From NCBI GenBank assembly GCA_907165065.1, contig OU015540.1:3332001-3396000 (forward strand): DNA of 64,000 nucleotides, in the 5' to 3' direction. The number at the start of each line of letters is the position of its first letter. The first letter of the stretch is position 1. Position numbers and translations under genes: made by a program. This stretch comes from Caprimulgus europaeus (lineage: Eukaryota; Chordata; Aves; Caprimulgiformes; Caprimulgidae). Below the pieces are notes generated by a model. The model worked only from the letters and a program-made list of their open reading frames with translations, made no database searches and was not told the origin of the DNA. Shown piece after piece: positions 1 to 13,700 of the stretch.

Positions 1-3000
1 AAAAATTGATTTTTCCTAACAGGGGAACAAGTTGGTGCCTCTGGTCCCTGTAGGTGAAATAAGGGTAAGGTGAGATTTCCTGCCCTTTCATCAGGTTACA
101 AGCTAGGCAGGACACGTCTCCTGCGATGGGAGATGCTCACATGGAGCCACCTGAGTCCAGAGTTGGGGTTTCCCCTGCCCCAGCGCCCGCAGGAGGACCT
201 ACCCTCAAGTCTGGCTTAGGAGAGGCCAGGCTGAAGGAGAAAGTTTAAAAATTTGCTCAAGTTGTTTTTTTCTGAAGGTTTTTTTTGAGTTAGAGCTGAA
301 TCATCTGTGCACCTAAGGCTCACCCTATGCACGTGCATCCTCTTGGGACCGGGGCACAGATGTGTCCTGGGGAGCTGATTGTCCTTCCTCTGGGCTTTCC
401 ATGGAATTTCTGACTTTGGCCCCATCAGCAGGCTGGTTCATAGACCCCACATGGTGGGCCAAAATCCTTCACGCTGGCAAATACTGCGGGACAGGTATGG
501 TGAAGGTAACATACCCTATTCACTGTCCTCTTTTCCCCAGCCCAGACTTGTGCACTGAACATTTTTATGCCAACAATTTGGCCAGGGCAAGAGCATCCCT
601 AGAAGTGGGCAAAGCATCTCCCCAGATGAGTTGTGGGTCCAGGATTTTCCAGGATGTGGGCACAGCTCCCTGGAGAGCTGGGAAGCAGCCATTTGCTTCA
701 ACCCTTTGGTGCCTCAGTTTCCCTTGGATTGAAGGGAGCTGCTAATCCATCCCAGCCGTGCCACGAGGCTAAATTCACCAGCGCCCACACAATCTTCTTT
801 GGATACTATGGGGATGGGGCAACGTGAGGACACAGACCAGCTGATTAGCATCGAGATGCAAAACGTCCCTTAGACCCAAGCCTCTGGGCTATCTGGTTTC
901 GTTCCCCACCTCTGGGGTGAGCCAGATATAGAAATGGAGTCATGCAAAGCAGCACAAAGTCTCTATTTCAGAGCTGGGGTTGAGCAAATTAAAATGTAGC
1001 ACTTTCAAAAGCCAGCTTCCCTGGATGGCAGACAAAAATAATCAATTTCCTTGAAACAAATACTAAATATTAATGAGATTCGATGGTCTGCCATGCACAC
1101 AGAGCTGTAAAGAGCATTTCCCGTTGATCAGCTGTGGAAACAGGTTCACGAGATGAAATTGCTTTTCCAATGGTTATTTGTGGCCCTTCTTGAGGTGGCT
1201 CAGGAAAGTTAAGTTTGCCTGCCCTCCCCCCCCAAAAAAAAAATAGACAAGAAAACTCAGAGCATTTCCATTTTGCATCAGGGCAGCTCTGGGGATGCGT
1301 GCTGGTGCTTTCGTTTTTGTTTACGCACTTGCCCGAGCGGGTGGGGAGATGGCTCAGCTTGGTTGTGTAGAAACCAGCCCTGAACTGACGTCGAGAAAGA
1401 GGCGATTCCCTGGGAACAGCGGCCGGCTGCGCCTGCCCCACGGCGAGCACTGGAGCGGGCTGCCAGAGGGACCCCAGAGCACCCCCTGGCTTTGCAGCCA
1501 CATCTGCTCCTTGATTGATTTCAATCACAAGCGTTGGGGGAAACGTTAAAAAAATTACTTACAGCTCTCACCAAGTATCCTAAAGTGAAAGCAGAGGGCT
1601 AGGAGCTTTGGAAAAGGAATCTTGAATTTTTACTATTGCTTTGACCCTTGGGTAAGTCAGGAAACTTTGTATTCACTCCATTTCCAAACTCAGAGGTTGG
1701 AAGAAAAATAAAAATGCTCTTTTCCCTCCCTGACCAGCACACGCAGCTGTGCCGTGGGGCTTTGGCCCCCTAATTCTGTGCTTGCCTGTGGGCAGCACAG
1801 TGTTGGCTGTGGCTGGGAGGGCAAATGACACACAGGGAATGGCTACAGCCCTTCCTGGGAAGCTGCTGGTCACAACCCTGCCATGTCCCACACACAGCCG
1901 TGGAGGATGCTGAAAGCGTTTTGCATCCGTCACGCAGTAAATAACGCGTCGCTTCGTGATTTATAAAACTATTAAGCCAGTTGCGTAGCCATGGGTCGAA
2001 CGAGAGCTAAAATTAGCTAGAAATGACTAAAATTAGAAAATTAGAACCAAGCCAGAACTAATTAGTTTTTCAAGGAATAGAACCAGAACCGGAACAAATT
2101 AATTGTTGCTGAAATATCACCACGGGGCCTGGCAGGCGCCGCCGCTTCCAGCCCCACACAGGCTCCCGCTCCGCTTTGCTCGGAATGACTCCCATGCGGG
2201 CTCGGGAAGGAGCCCAGGGTCCCATCTGAACGCTGTGACAGCTAAATAAGAGTTGGCATCTCAATGCCAACCAGGGAGTTAGCAGCAGTGTGATACAGCC
2301 TGAGCTGGGAACCATCCAGCTGCTGCCACGAGGGCTCAGAAGCGCGTCCCCTCGCCCCATCGCTGCCCAGATGTGCCCTTCTAAAGGTGAGGGTCATTAC
2401 GAAGCCATCTCAGTGGGTCCCAGCAGCACACAGGCTGTCCCCTCTGATCCCAACAGCACTGACTTCTCTTCCAGCTTCAGCTCTGCTGCTGGCTGAGATG
2501 CTTTACGAAGCTCTCCAAGCGAGCCAGGAGCTGCCATCCATGCAAACGCCACCAGAATAATTTCCAGGGAATTAGGCAGTTGGTACTGATAACTGACATG
2601 TGGCTGCATTTTTCCATCTGTGACTCAGTCACCTGTATGGTCACTTCTTTTTACTTTCCAAAGGTGGTAACTCACCCTATATTTCTTTCTCTCATAGCTC
2701 TCAAACAGCAGCTCCCATTTTAGCAGCAGCATGACGCACGGTGTTTTAAATTCAATTTAGAATACAAACTATTTATACCAGCCAGAAAAAGGCAGTGAAG
2801 CAGCTCTTTCTGTCATGAGTGGATTTGTAATTTCAGAGCAATCATTGCATAACTAATTGAATCAGCTCTCAGCATGTGAAATCAGTGCCCTGCTTATCTC
2901 AGGTTTTCATCCTTCTCCCCTCCTGAAACCAGCAGTCCCCTTCCACCAGCGGCACTTTGTGCTTTTGCATTAGTGAGACCCGCAAAGCTGCCTTTCCCTG

Positions 3001-3857
3001 CTCAAATAAAGCCAATAAATGACCAAGTACATTCAAAGTAGATGAATAGCTGGGTTGCAGGTGCCTCCCGAAAGCTGCCCAGGCTCCATGTGAGGGAGTG
3101 AAGTGCATTTGAAGTTAATGAAGTGCCAGCTGTGTCTGAGAAGCAAATTGGTGCTGAGATGTTCTGCTGACTCCCACTTCCCACTTCATTGCCCAGGTGT
3201 GCTCTGCTTGGCTTGAATTTAGGGTCTGATCCAAATCCCAGGCTTGGCATCTGAAAATGGAGCTTAAAAGAGGCAAAAACACAGCACCAGCTTTCTGAGG
3301 GAAATAGGAAAGGTAGAAAACAGAGTAGCTGTGAGGATTTTTCATCAGCTTGGGAGTGAGGGGCTTGGATTTGGTGACTTTGGTGGATCCAGTCCTGCAG
3401 ATTTTGGGAGCAGCTCCAGCCACCTGTGTGCAGCAGCCTCCCAGGGTCAGAGGGCACCTCCTCAGCTGCCAGGCATTTTGGGCAGGGGCCCATCAGCTTC
3501 TGCTGCTCTACAGAACATAGAGTTTAAAATTGCATCCAAAGAAAAGTGTGCTGGAAAGGATGCTAATGCCTCCCTGGAGATGTTCCCTGTATGCATGTGA
3601 GTCCTGGGCTGTCACTGATGTGCTGCATGGATTGTGTAGAGACAGCCATGCAGGGATGGGTGAGGAGTGCAGCTGAGCCCGTGGTGGCTCTGATTGCTGA
3701 GTGCTAATGAAGGGCAGCTGGTTCAGCCTGTACAAGTGGAAGCAGTTCTCCAAGCTGATCTGGCAGGTCTTACCTGGGAGAAGGTTGGGGGAATGCTGAC
3801 AAGCTTTTCTGGAAGTAAGCAGGGAGGAGTTGTTCATGCCAGGTAAGATCCCTACAG

Positions 3858-3939
3858 CTGGGTGTAGGAGATGGTAGAGCCCAGAAAATGGGAGCTGGGT
3901 GTAGGAGATGGTAGAGCCCAGAAAATGGGAGCTGGGTGT
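3858..3939. repeat. 37-bp perfect tandem duplication
   Basis: The 37 bases at 3858-3894 are repeated without mismatch at 3895-3931, and the first eight bases recur at 3932-3939. Perfect identity suggests a recent slippage or replication event, or a polymorphic minisatellite. Confidence 0.95.
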
Positions 3940-4242
3940 CTCTGTGGTCCATACTTTACTCAGGGTTTTGTTTTCTTTCCAGGAGAGCAATAATGGGCTC
4001 CATGGCAGGGGCCTGTTGGCTTTGGTGGTCTGGGGACAACCTAAGCAATGCTCCCAGCCTTGTTGGATAAATGTTGTTTAATTCATATATTCCCCAAAAC
4101 TGATGTGTAGGGTTTTTTCCATGAGACAGTGCCTCAGTGCTGCTGGCTGGGCTGGTGAACAGAGCAATGCAAGCACTGGCAGGGGCTGGCATGGGCAGGA
4201 AAAGGAGCTGCCATCCCTGGGAGAGGGATGGTGAGACACTGT

Positions 4243-4411
4243 CCTAGGTTGCTCAGAGAAGCTGTGTGGAACACTTCCCTGGAAGTGTTCAAGGCCAGGT
4301 TGGATGAGGCTTTGAGCAACCTGGTCTAGTGGAAGGTGTCCCTGCTGCTGGCAGGGGGGTTGGAACTGGATGATATTTAAGGTGCCTTCCAACCCAAACC
4401 ATTCTATGAGA
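4243..4411 (+). mobile_element. CR1 LINE 3' fragment
   Basis: The stretch has the characteristic avian CR1 3' region: GGTTGCTCAGAGAAGCTGTG, then CTGGAAGTGTTCAAGGCCAG, GAGCAACCTGGTCTAGTGG, and the terminal CCAACCCAAACCATTCTATG. It is 5'-truncated, as nearly all avian CR1 copies are, and has no ORF left. Confidence 0.92.
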
Positions 4412-4585
4412 AGGAGCCTTCATCCCCAGGTTTGGTTTAAATCATGTCCCATCAGTGGCCTCTGCTTGCTCCTTGCACAAAGCCATGCAGATGATGCATG
4501 TCCCTGAGGCTGCTGGGCTCACTTCTGGGGCAGCATGTACCCCAACACCCCCAACTACCTGCTTTGTTTTCTGTCCTCTCTCCAG

Positions 4586-4701
4586 GTAGCCCGATGGGAG
4601 CACAAAACACGAGTGCTCAGCCGAGTCTTTGGCTCTCCATATGCTGCCTGCTACTGCCTGGGCGTTGTTATCCTGATGCTGAACTGTGTGCGGAGCCACT
4701 G
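4586..4701 (+). CDS. PEMT: PEMT coding exon A (begins VARWEHKTR)
   Basis: This 116-nt exon is preceded by a pyrimidine-rich acceptor (CTCTCTCCAG) and followed by donor GTAAGG. It encodes 38 codons plus two bases of a Cys codon completed in the next exon. It covers the cytosolic loop VARWEHKTR, the conserved FGSPY and a hydrophobic helix ([12 protein letters not shown]). It enters in phase 0, so the previous exon must end on a complete codon. A CR1 tail ends about 175 bp upstream. Confidence 0.95.
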
Positions 4702-7700
4702 GTAAGGAGCTCACCCTACTGCTACCTAACAAGGCAAAGAAATGCTCCTATGGGGTGGGGGGGATGAGGGATGTTTACTCTGCAGTGATGGATCCAGCCC
4801 CAGCATATTGCTCTTAGGTGGTTGGATACCTTTAGCCAGCAGCAGATTTATTCTAGGATTTGTAATACGAGGGATGTGGCAGAGTGGCCAAAAATCATCA
4901 GTGTCAACAACAGTGTCACAGCTTGCCTTGCTCTGCTCTCTGGGGTGGTTTCCCCTGCCCTGTGAGCAGCCCAGCTGCTGCTGTTTGCCCAGGGTAGATC
5001 ATATGTAACAGCAGAATTTTTTTCTTTTTGCTCATAAAAGTCATAAACAAAATTAAACCTGTTTTTTAAGAAGCTGCAGTTTCCTGTGCAGAAGAGCAGG
5101 ATTATCTGTGCACTTAGCAGGCAATATCTTTAAACTCTTATCTACAATCTCTTTAAATACCACCTGTGCTAGCTAATAGTATTGTATGACTGATGCACTG
5201 TACACCATGGGAATATGTCCTCTGATGTTCTGAGTGCGGCAGAGAGGTTTACTGCAGAAGATTGCCTCAATGCCAGCAATTTATCTGTGATCTGGGTAGG
5301 CTTTATCTTCAATGCTGTTAGGAGAGACAGACTCTTTTACTAAATTTCCAAATTCAATTACACCAGGGTCAGAGCTAATGGGTTATTTAGTACTTTGGGT
5401 AATTTCCCAGGCACAGAGATCTCAAGTTGGAATTTGCACATGTATTTAAGAGCTTTGCCTTCCTGGAAGTGACACCAAGACCTGCCCTTGCCCTTCTGGG
5501 TTTGTCCCAGCTACTGCTTATTGCAGAAACTGTAAGAAAGCTTGCCATGAATGGGGCTGTAATTGAATGCAGGCAATGCAGAGGGCTTGTGTGTGTTCTG
5601 CTGATGTCTTCGTGACACAGCAGGCTTGGATTTCGCTGGGGAATGTCTCGGCAGTCTCTTGCACAAATGACATGGTCATTTGTTGTCTGGGAAGCAATGC
5701 AAAGCCTTGTGCCTGCCTTTAATTAAAAACACAGCTGATGGAGGGACACTCTCAGTTCCCAGTGGTCCTGCTGGCTCCTGGGTCAGGGAGCCTGGCTGGG
5801 TCACAGTGAGGCATTGATGGAGAACTGCTGGGAGAGCCAAAGCACTGTCCCAGCACTACATCACACTTTCCCCCTGCAGACCCCTCAGTGCCTCACCAGG
5901 GCTGGCATCGCTGGCTGTGCTGGCTCTGCTCTATGTCACAAGTTTGTAAGTGCTGTGGGGCTCACTGGGGTGGCTTTGCCTGTGCAGCCCATAAGTTGGG
6001 CTTTGAAGGAAACAGCAAGGTCAACCCAGGGAGCTGGAAAAGTCCCATTTGGACATTGGTTATGGAGGAGAGGCTGTAGAAGATGGGGCAGCTCAGCTCC
6101 AACAGAACACAGATGAGATGCCAGCCCATCCCAGTGGGTCAAGGCTAATTCAGATGATTGCAGTGTGAAGTTTATCTTGCCCAGATGTTCCAACATGGTT
6201 GGGTTATTCCCTTGCCTTTCCTTGGCACTGAGGTTGGCCTGGATGATGGCTAGCAGGCTTTGGAGGCTGTTCAAGCAAGGCAAGCCCTTAACTGTGGGAG
6301 TGATGGGATGGTTTCAGGGTGGTCATCAGAGCAGCAACTGCTGGAGTTGCCCTGAAATACACCTGGGAGACTCGCTGCCTCCATTCCCATCTTGGTGAGC
6401 CCTCCAGGGCTGCCTGGGGCTTATTACTCAAGCTTGGTGAAGTTATGATATTTGGGAAGGATTCATCCTATCCCTTGCCCTTGCATGAAGCTATCAGCCA
6501 GGTCCAGACTGGGATTTGGCTGGCCAGGGAGGTGTTCACAGGTCATACACACGAGCGCTGTCATCTCAGTGGCCAGTGATGCCGGGAGGAACACATCTCA
6601 CAGGCTCTTGCTATTTCACTTTCCCTTTATTTTATTTTCTGAGTCATTTGTACTCAGCACACTGATGAAAACAGGTTTCTGCTTCTCAGCCCCGCGGAAT
6701 CGTTCCAGCCGGCAAAGCTCAAGCCACGCTTCGGCTGCGCGCGGCGGCCGGGGTTGCTCGCGCAGAGCGTGCTGGCTGCTGATAGCGAGCGAAAAGGCAG
6801 CCTCGGGGGGTCCCTCCACCCCCAGTTCTGTAATCCAGCCTTTCAAACTCTTCTCTTTGTGCTTGGGGGATTTTTTTTTTATGTGGGTGGGGGCTGGCAG
6901 GGAGCGATGGAGGAGCTCACAGGATGTCTCTTTTGTTTTTAAAAACCTTTTGCTTCCCTTTTTTGCAACTGAAGCTTTGAAAGGCTCCTAGCTGGGGGCG
7001 GAGGAGGGGAGGGCAGAGCACACAGAAACTTTGTGAGTGGGTTGGCATTGCGGCTGAAAGCCCCCCAGGAGCTGAGCTGTGGGGCTGCTTCACCGCCTAC
7101 CCTACGCCAAGCTCTCTGCTCTGGTCCTCTCCCCAATTCAACCCCATGATGCTCTCATGCAAGCTTTGATCTGAAGGGATACCTTGGGTGTGAGAAGAGG
7201 AATGTCTTGTGCTCAATTAAGCAATTAAGTGCTTCCCAGCTCTGAGCTTCATTATCAGCCTTGGCTTGCTTCTGAGAAGCAACCCAGAATGACCAGTGAC
7301 CAGAGGGGACCTGCTTAGTCAACCGCACCAGACAAGCGTCCGTAATTGCTTTGGTGCAATGATTATTTTCGTTACAGCCGTGTTCTTTCTGTGAGAAGCC
7401 GGGAACTTCCATCACTGAGGCTTTTATCTGTGAAAACAATTCCTGAACTTCTGAACTACCAGCGCTGTGTGTGCTACCCCAGCAGTTTATGGCTGTTATC
7501 TGTGTGACATGGGACGTGACAACCTTCACCGTCCTCCAGACTTGAATCCAGTGTCGCTCTCTCCTGCCTTACCACGTTGTTGATATCTTTCCCTGCACCA
7601 GCTCTACTGGCACTGCCTCCAAGCCACCCTGTGCTCCCTTGTGCCCACCCTGCCAAGCCCCCCATCTCAGGGCAGGTGTGTGCAGGTGGTTTTATATGCA

Positions 7701-10700
7701 GAGAGCTTATGAACTTCCCACCTTAAAGGTCTCGAGGTGTTTGCCTGAGCTGTAAAGGCAACACCCACATGCACACCCTGAATGGGGTGGTTTGCAGATG
7801 TGAGGGTTTTAGGGTGCCCAGGGCTGTGATGCCTCAAGTGGGAGCGAGCCCAGCAGAGGTTTAGTGAGGGCAGTGCCTTTGGCAACGTGCTCGGTGGGCA
7901 CCGTGCTGCTGGCTGACCTGAAGTCCTTTGTTGATGCCACCCGCTGGGCATTACCTCCTGCGTGGACAGGCTTGGAAGCTGATGCTTTCAAGAAAATAAA
8001 TCCACCCTAGGAGGGGATTTTGCACCGGGAAGGGGTTGTTTGTCATTGCCTGGTAGTGCCTCTCGCCTTTATGCTCAATGCTGTTTAATTTTGAGAGCCA
8101 GTACCGTGAAGGAACATGGTGTAAACAGTATCGATCCAAGAACCACGTGGCCTTTTGTGCAGAAGTGACCAAGTTCAATGGTGGGAATCAAGCATGGCCT
8201 GAGGGAGATGATGTCCCCTCCAAGCCACACTGCCAGCAATTTCTGATGGCTGGCTGGGAAAAGCCATCAGAAAGCCATTGTGTCCCCACTGGTGTGGCTG
8301 CCGGGCAGCTAGGTGAGAAAACCAGGCAGCTGAGATATGGGGAGAAGCTGCCACAGCCCCCAGGTGACCTAAATAACACTCACACTGGTGCTGGCAGAAA
8401 AGCAAAGTGATTACTGGCAAAAGAAGCTGTGAAGATGATGAGCGGGCTAACAACTGCCGGTGGTATCGGCAGGAGGATTTTAGTGTTGTTGGGGTTGGTT
8501 TTTTTTCTAAACAAACAAGATCTTTTGTTGCAATGTGTGCTGCTGGGCACCACTGGGTGCTTTTACCCCTGTTGCCTCCTTTTGCTGAGAGGAACAAAAC
8601 CTCAGGCATGGGGCACAGACCGATGTCCTGCACGGCACCTCGCAGCGGCGGCTGCTGCTGCTTCCGAATCCCTGGCTGCTGCCCGGCCCCTGGCCCAATT
8701 CTGCCCCAATTGTGTTTGCCAGCCCCAGTTTTCAGGCTGATATTTGGGATCAGGCAAAGGGAGCACTGCTGGGCTGTTCCCAGCAGTGACCCAATTTGCT
8801 GGACGAGGTCTTTGCTCTCCTTTGTAGGAAAGGGGTTATGAAATATGTTCACCGAGGGCCACCAAGAGAGGCCCAGAGACCTAAAAAGCTCAGCTGCTCT
8901 TAGTACAGTATTTCCAGGTTTGCTTTGTGTTCCATGTGGCTTTTGGGGTTGTATTTTGGGCTGTGGGTTTGATAAGTTTTCTGGTGTTTGCAATCACTGT
9001 TCTCCTGTTGAATAAATCAGCTCCTGTTTGTGCAAGCCTGGCCAAGAGTCCCCTCTGCATCCCAGCAAGAGGGACCTGCTGCCAATTTCCATTGCTCCCA
9101 CTTGCTTCCTGTGAACCCACCTGTGTGACATCTCTGTCCCCATGCTTCAGTATCATTTTGAGTGGGCATCAGGTTGCCCAGAGAGGTGGTAGAAGCCCCA
9201 TCCCTGGAAACATTCAAGGTCAGGTTGGACAGAGCTCTGAGCAACCTGATCTGGTTGAAGATGTCCCTGCTCACTGCAGGGGGTTGGACTACATAACCTC
9301 GAAAGGTCCCTTCCAAACCATTCCATGATTCCCACAAAGCAGTGGCACACATGGAGCAACAAGCTGAGTGTCTGATCAAGCTTGTCTGATTTGGGAAGGG
9401 TGAGCAGAACAAAACCCACTGCCTTGGCTTACCCATGCAAAACTCTGTGGCACGCTGTGGTCATTGTGCAGCCCAACCTCAGCCACCGTGGCTGCTTGCA
9501 CGCTGCCAGGAATTGCCCAGATCTGCCAGTTTGGCCAGATTGGGGCTGATGGATTTGGGTTTTTCTCTGCTGGCATGGAGAATGGGTGTCTCTGGTATCA
9601 TGCTTCACACAGGCAAGCGTGGGGAGATGTCAGGGGAAGCCCCATTTTCCCAATTTCCATTTGCCAAAGCTGGGGGCACCTTCCAGACCCTCCCTGGTGG
9701 CAGATGTCCTCATGATAGCAGCTGGTTATGTGATTAAAGTAGGTCACAGCCCACCCACCCCTCCCCTGTGCTGGTAAGAGGGATGAGTCTCACAATGGCA
9801 ATTGCTCCACTCGGCACATAAAGCTTTTCCAGGTACAGGGACAAAGAGTGGCTTTAATTGGTGTCCTCTTGGGTGCCAAGCTGGTCCCCTGCCTTGTCAT
9901 GCAGCCAGAAGTAAATTCTGTAACAAATGTGACTCAGAGACACATGGTGACAGGGACTGGTTTCATGACAAATCGGCTGCATGACTCGCTCTCCTAGCAA
10001 GGGAGGTGGCCAACACCTTGTGTGTGTCCCCTGCCAAGGAGGGTGAAACATGGTGTGGTGAAGGTCCCCCACCACCAAGGAGTGGTCACAGATGCCAGAA
10101 TAATTGACAACTCCATGGTGCTTGTCATGGCCCAACATCATAAATGCTTGAAAGGTTTATTTACCAATTCTGAAAACTCCTGTGTGCATCATGTTGAATG
10201 CAAATAGAGAGTGTGTTTAGGAAGATATAAAACATTACTAGAGGGAAAGGCAGCCCATTATCTCCCTGCAAACACCTCCCTCTCTAACTGTAAGCCAGAC
10301 AGCAGGGGACTGAGCAAGACATGCTGATGAGGATAACTAATGCAGGTCTATCCGACCATGAAAAGGAGGGATGGGATCATCGGGAGCAGGGGAGACAGCT
10401 TGGCCAAAACAAACCACGTCATGTGCTGGCTGCAAAACCTTGGAGGCTGATTCACAGTCTCCTGTTCATGCTCTTGAAGCCACCTTTGGTCTCCTGCTCT
10501 GAGGCCAAGTCAGGTCACTAGCATAGGATAGAGGAGCCTCAAGGATGTAAGACAGTTTGAATCCAATTCATCTGGAGTGAGAAGCAGTGTCCGAGCATTG
10601 TTCTAGTTGTTCCTCTCTCTCCTCTCCCATCTCTTTCCTGGGAGCTGGGATCCAGGTGGGTGCCAGCTTGGTGCTGCTCTCCCAAACCTGCCTCCTCAGG

Positions 10701-13700
10701 GATCAGCAGCAGAGTTTTCAGATTGCTGTGAGATCCCTTTTTGTGCTGGTGCTCTGTGGAGAGGTCTTGGCCAGACGCGGATTCAACCCCCCAGTGCTAT
10801 GAAACAGCATTAACATCTTCAACGTGAGAGCAAAGAGCTCCAGAGCATCCCCGGGGTGCCCTGCTGGGCTTTGAGAGCACGGCCAGGCCAGGATTGCTCA
10901 GGTGGATGGGCACATCCCCACAGGAGGATCGCTTTCCACCCAAACCCAGTGCCAAAGCAGCGTTGGTAGCAGGGATGTGCGTTTGGGCTTCCTCATAGGG
11001 GACACTTTTATCATTTAAAAATAAATACCAGGGAGCTGATGCAAAGGGCTGTGCAGCTCCTGCTGCTTCACGTTGCAGCCAGATTTGTGTGTTCCCATCA
11101 GTCATGATTTTAGTGATTCTGTGATTCTAAGCTAAACCAACATCAGCCTGGTGAGCATAGGGAGGTGTGCTGGGTGCTGGAGGAGGTCAGCCCTGGGGAT
11201 GTGTGCTGTTATATCGCCTGGGTCCATACTGGTGTTCCTCTGCCTGTGCTCAGCTCCCTGGAAAAGGGAATTTTGCTGTGATTTCCAGCATGGAGGGCAA
11301 AGTATAAATCACCACGATGCTGTGTTCTTGCTCACTCCTAAGCATATTACATTTATTCTGTGTTTTGTTTCCTTGCTCCAGTCCAAAGTGAAGATTAAAT
11401 GGCTTGTTCTGGTGTCCTAAAAAAACCCTTATAGTAGAAAAGCTAGTGTGAACAAGCTCCAAGGAAAACAAAAAATATCATCTAGGCCCCTAAACCACGG
11501 GGTTTAAATATCATCCTGGACTTTGCTTGGTGGGTGTAACTTGCTATCTGGTCTTTGAGCCTTTAAAAGGTGCATTTCCAGCCGCTTGTCCATCAGCTGG
11601 GCCGTCAGGATTGTCTATGTCAGCTTTCATTTGAGCAACAGAGAAAATCCAGGGATTTGCAGGCCTTGGGGCAACTGGATATTGGGGGGGAAAAAACCTA
11701 TCCCAAGCCCTGCAGATAACGTCATGGAAGCACTTTCCAGCTGAGGAGCCCAGGAGCACAGGCAGGAGCAGCTCTGCTGGCCCAGCCCTGGCAGGCAGGG
11801 ATGGCTGGAGATGTGGAAGAGCTGTTTTTCCACTTGAATTTCAGCCTCCAGAGTGTTCATTTAAAAAAAAAAAAAAAACCAACAAAAAAAAGGCTCAAAG
11901 TTTCCTACCTCATGTGTCAGCAACGTGGGGAGAAACACTGTGTACACCTCGGTGGGTCTGTTATCTCCTCTCGTTGTTATTAATGGGCATTTTTTTAATC
12001 ACAGCGTTGTCTCCTTTGTAATCCTGTGTTTGTAACGAAGCTATGCGAGATGCTGAGCCTGCCAAACCCTGCTCCAGGCAAAGGGCAAGGGGATGAAGGG
12101 AGGGGGTCACAATTATTCCACTCACAAACGAGTATTTGGAAGGTCAGACCTGAAATGGTTGAAGAAGCCTGGAGCCAAGAAGCTGTGTTCGCGCTTGACA
12201 ACGCGTCTCTCTAGTATTTTCCTTTCGCCGTTCCAGTCCTCCCCCTGCCTGTCAGCCTTCAGCCCTGAATCACTCCTGGGCACGTGGCTCACACATGAAC
12301 ACTGCAAAATATTTTGATGGAGAGGAACGGGGGTGGGAGCATGAGATAACCCAGCTGATTGTTCCCAACCCTTCAACTTTTGTGCTGAGGCATCGCAGCC
12401 TCCAGCGTTTGCAAAGGCGGCTTTCCCAGAGCTCCCGGTCACGATGAAATCAAGGCAAAGCTTTTGATGCTGCAGGTCAGCGGGGTTGGTATTTCCAGGA
12501 GTTGGCAAGGGTTGCAAGTAGAAATAGCTGCTGCACATCAAATCCTGGCTGCTCACAAGGCTTTGGCTCCTTGCTTCTCCTGTTGGGAGGTTGAGGAAGT
12601 CCAGGTGGAAGAAGAGACCCAGGGAAGGGTCCTCCTCAGCAACGTCGTCTCCCAAAGCTCCACATCTACCAGAGAGAGGTGAGTGATGTTAGTAATGGGT
12701 CACTGCTTTTAACAGCCCTTCTTGTCTCTCCAACAGCTTCACAGAAGCCATGAAGAGCCAGCTGAAGCTGGAGGGCTTGGATTGCCACTGGGCCTATTAC
12801 TCAGGCTTGGCCATCTTGGCTGTAGGGACCTTGTTTGTCATCTCCAGCTTCTTAGCACTGGGATTCATCGGAACATTCCTAGGTAAGCACTAAAAATTCA
12901 ATAGCTTAACCAGAAAGTGCATTTATTCCTTGGAGGGGTCTTTTGCTAGGGCAGAGTCTGGGAGGACTTCCTCCTCCTTGCCTTCAGGGCTCTGAGGTTT
13001 GGTCTTGGCTTTATGGTACCAAGGTGTGATCTAACCACGCCGTTACCTTGCATGGAGAACATGGTGCAGTGGTTTTATACAGTGAGTCCCATCACCTTCA
13101 GCATCAAGCCTGAAATTTTAGAAAGAAGCAAAGCATCTGACAGTCCCAATGCCCTCCAGAAAAGGGACCTCAAGTGCAGACCCTGCAAGCAGGTTGGCAC
13201 TGGCACAGCGGGTGTGAACCCTCCGTCAGCCTTGCTCTGAGCCCCCGCCCGCTCGACACGCGCCGAGGCGAGATCTCGTTTGCTTTTCCCTCTGCAATAA
13301 ACCTGACATTCATTGACAGATTCTTTTATCTGCCGCTTTATGGCAGAAGGCATTTTCTACTGTGCCTGCTTTCACATTTAGAGAGTAATTCTATTAGCAT
13401 TGTTGACTTTAAAAACATGCCAGTATGTGTGGAATTCATAAAAATAAAACAGAGACAGGAACAATAAATATCTAAGGAAAGGGGCAGCTCCCGCTGGCTG
13501 AAATAATCACAGCCCCAGCTTTGACACTGCATTTGGGCTGTGCTTTTGCAAGTGCTTTACAAACCAAATTCAATTAGTTCCTGCAGTGTCGCCAGGAAGA
13601 GAGGGAGGTAATAAGCCTTCCTGTTTTCCAGTGGAGTTGCAAAGAAATGTGTTGAGTTGGCCAAGATCCTGCTGCCAGAAATAGACCTCAGCACTCCTGA

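Larger units (their letters stand above)
1..4585 (+). other. PEMT: PEMT intron, upstream part
   Basis: I searched all frames for the missing N-terminal PEMT exon (human TFNPLYWN region) and found nothing. The stretch holds unique intronic sequence, a 37-bp tandem duplication at 3858-3931 and a sense CR1 tail at about 4243-4411. No other coding signal is recognisable. Confidence 0.6.

Noticed and set aside
11102-11134. Possible CR1 tail (GATTCTGTGATTCTA)
   Set aside because: Only the terminal octamers fit; the sequence before them shows no CR1 body, so chance or extreme decay cannot be told apart.
11863-11890. Poly(A) tail of a processed pseudogene
   Set aside because: The A-rich tract is not preceded by any recognisable coding or SINE sequence; a simple A-rich repeat is enough.
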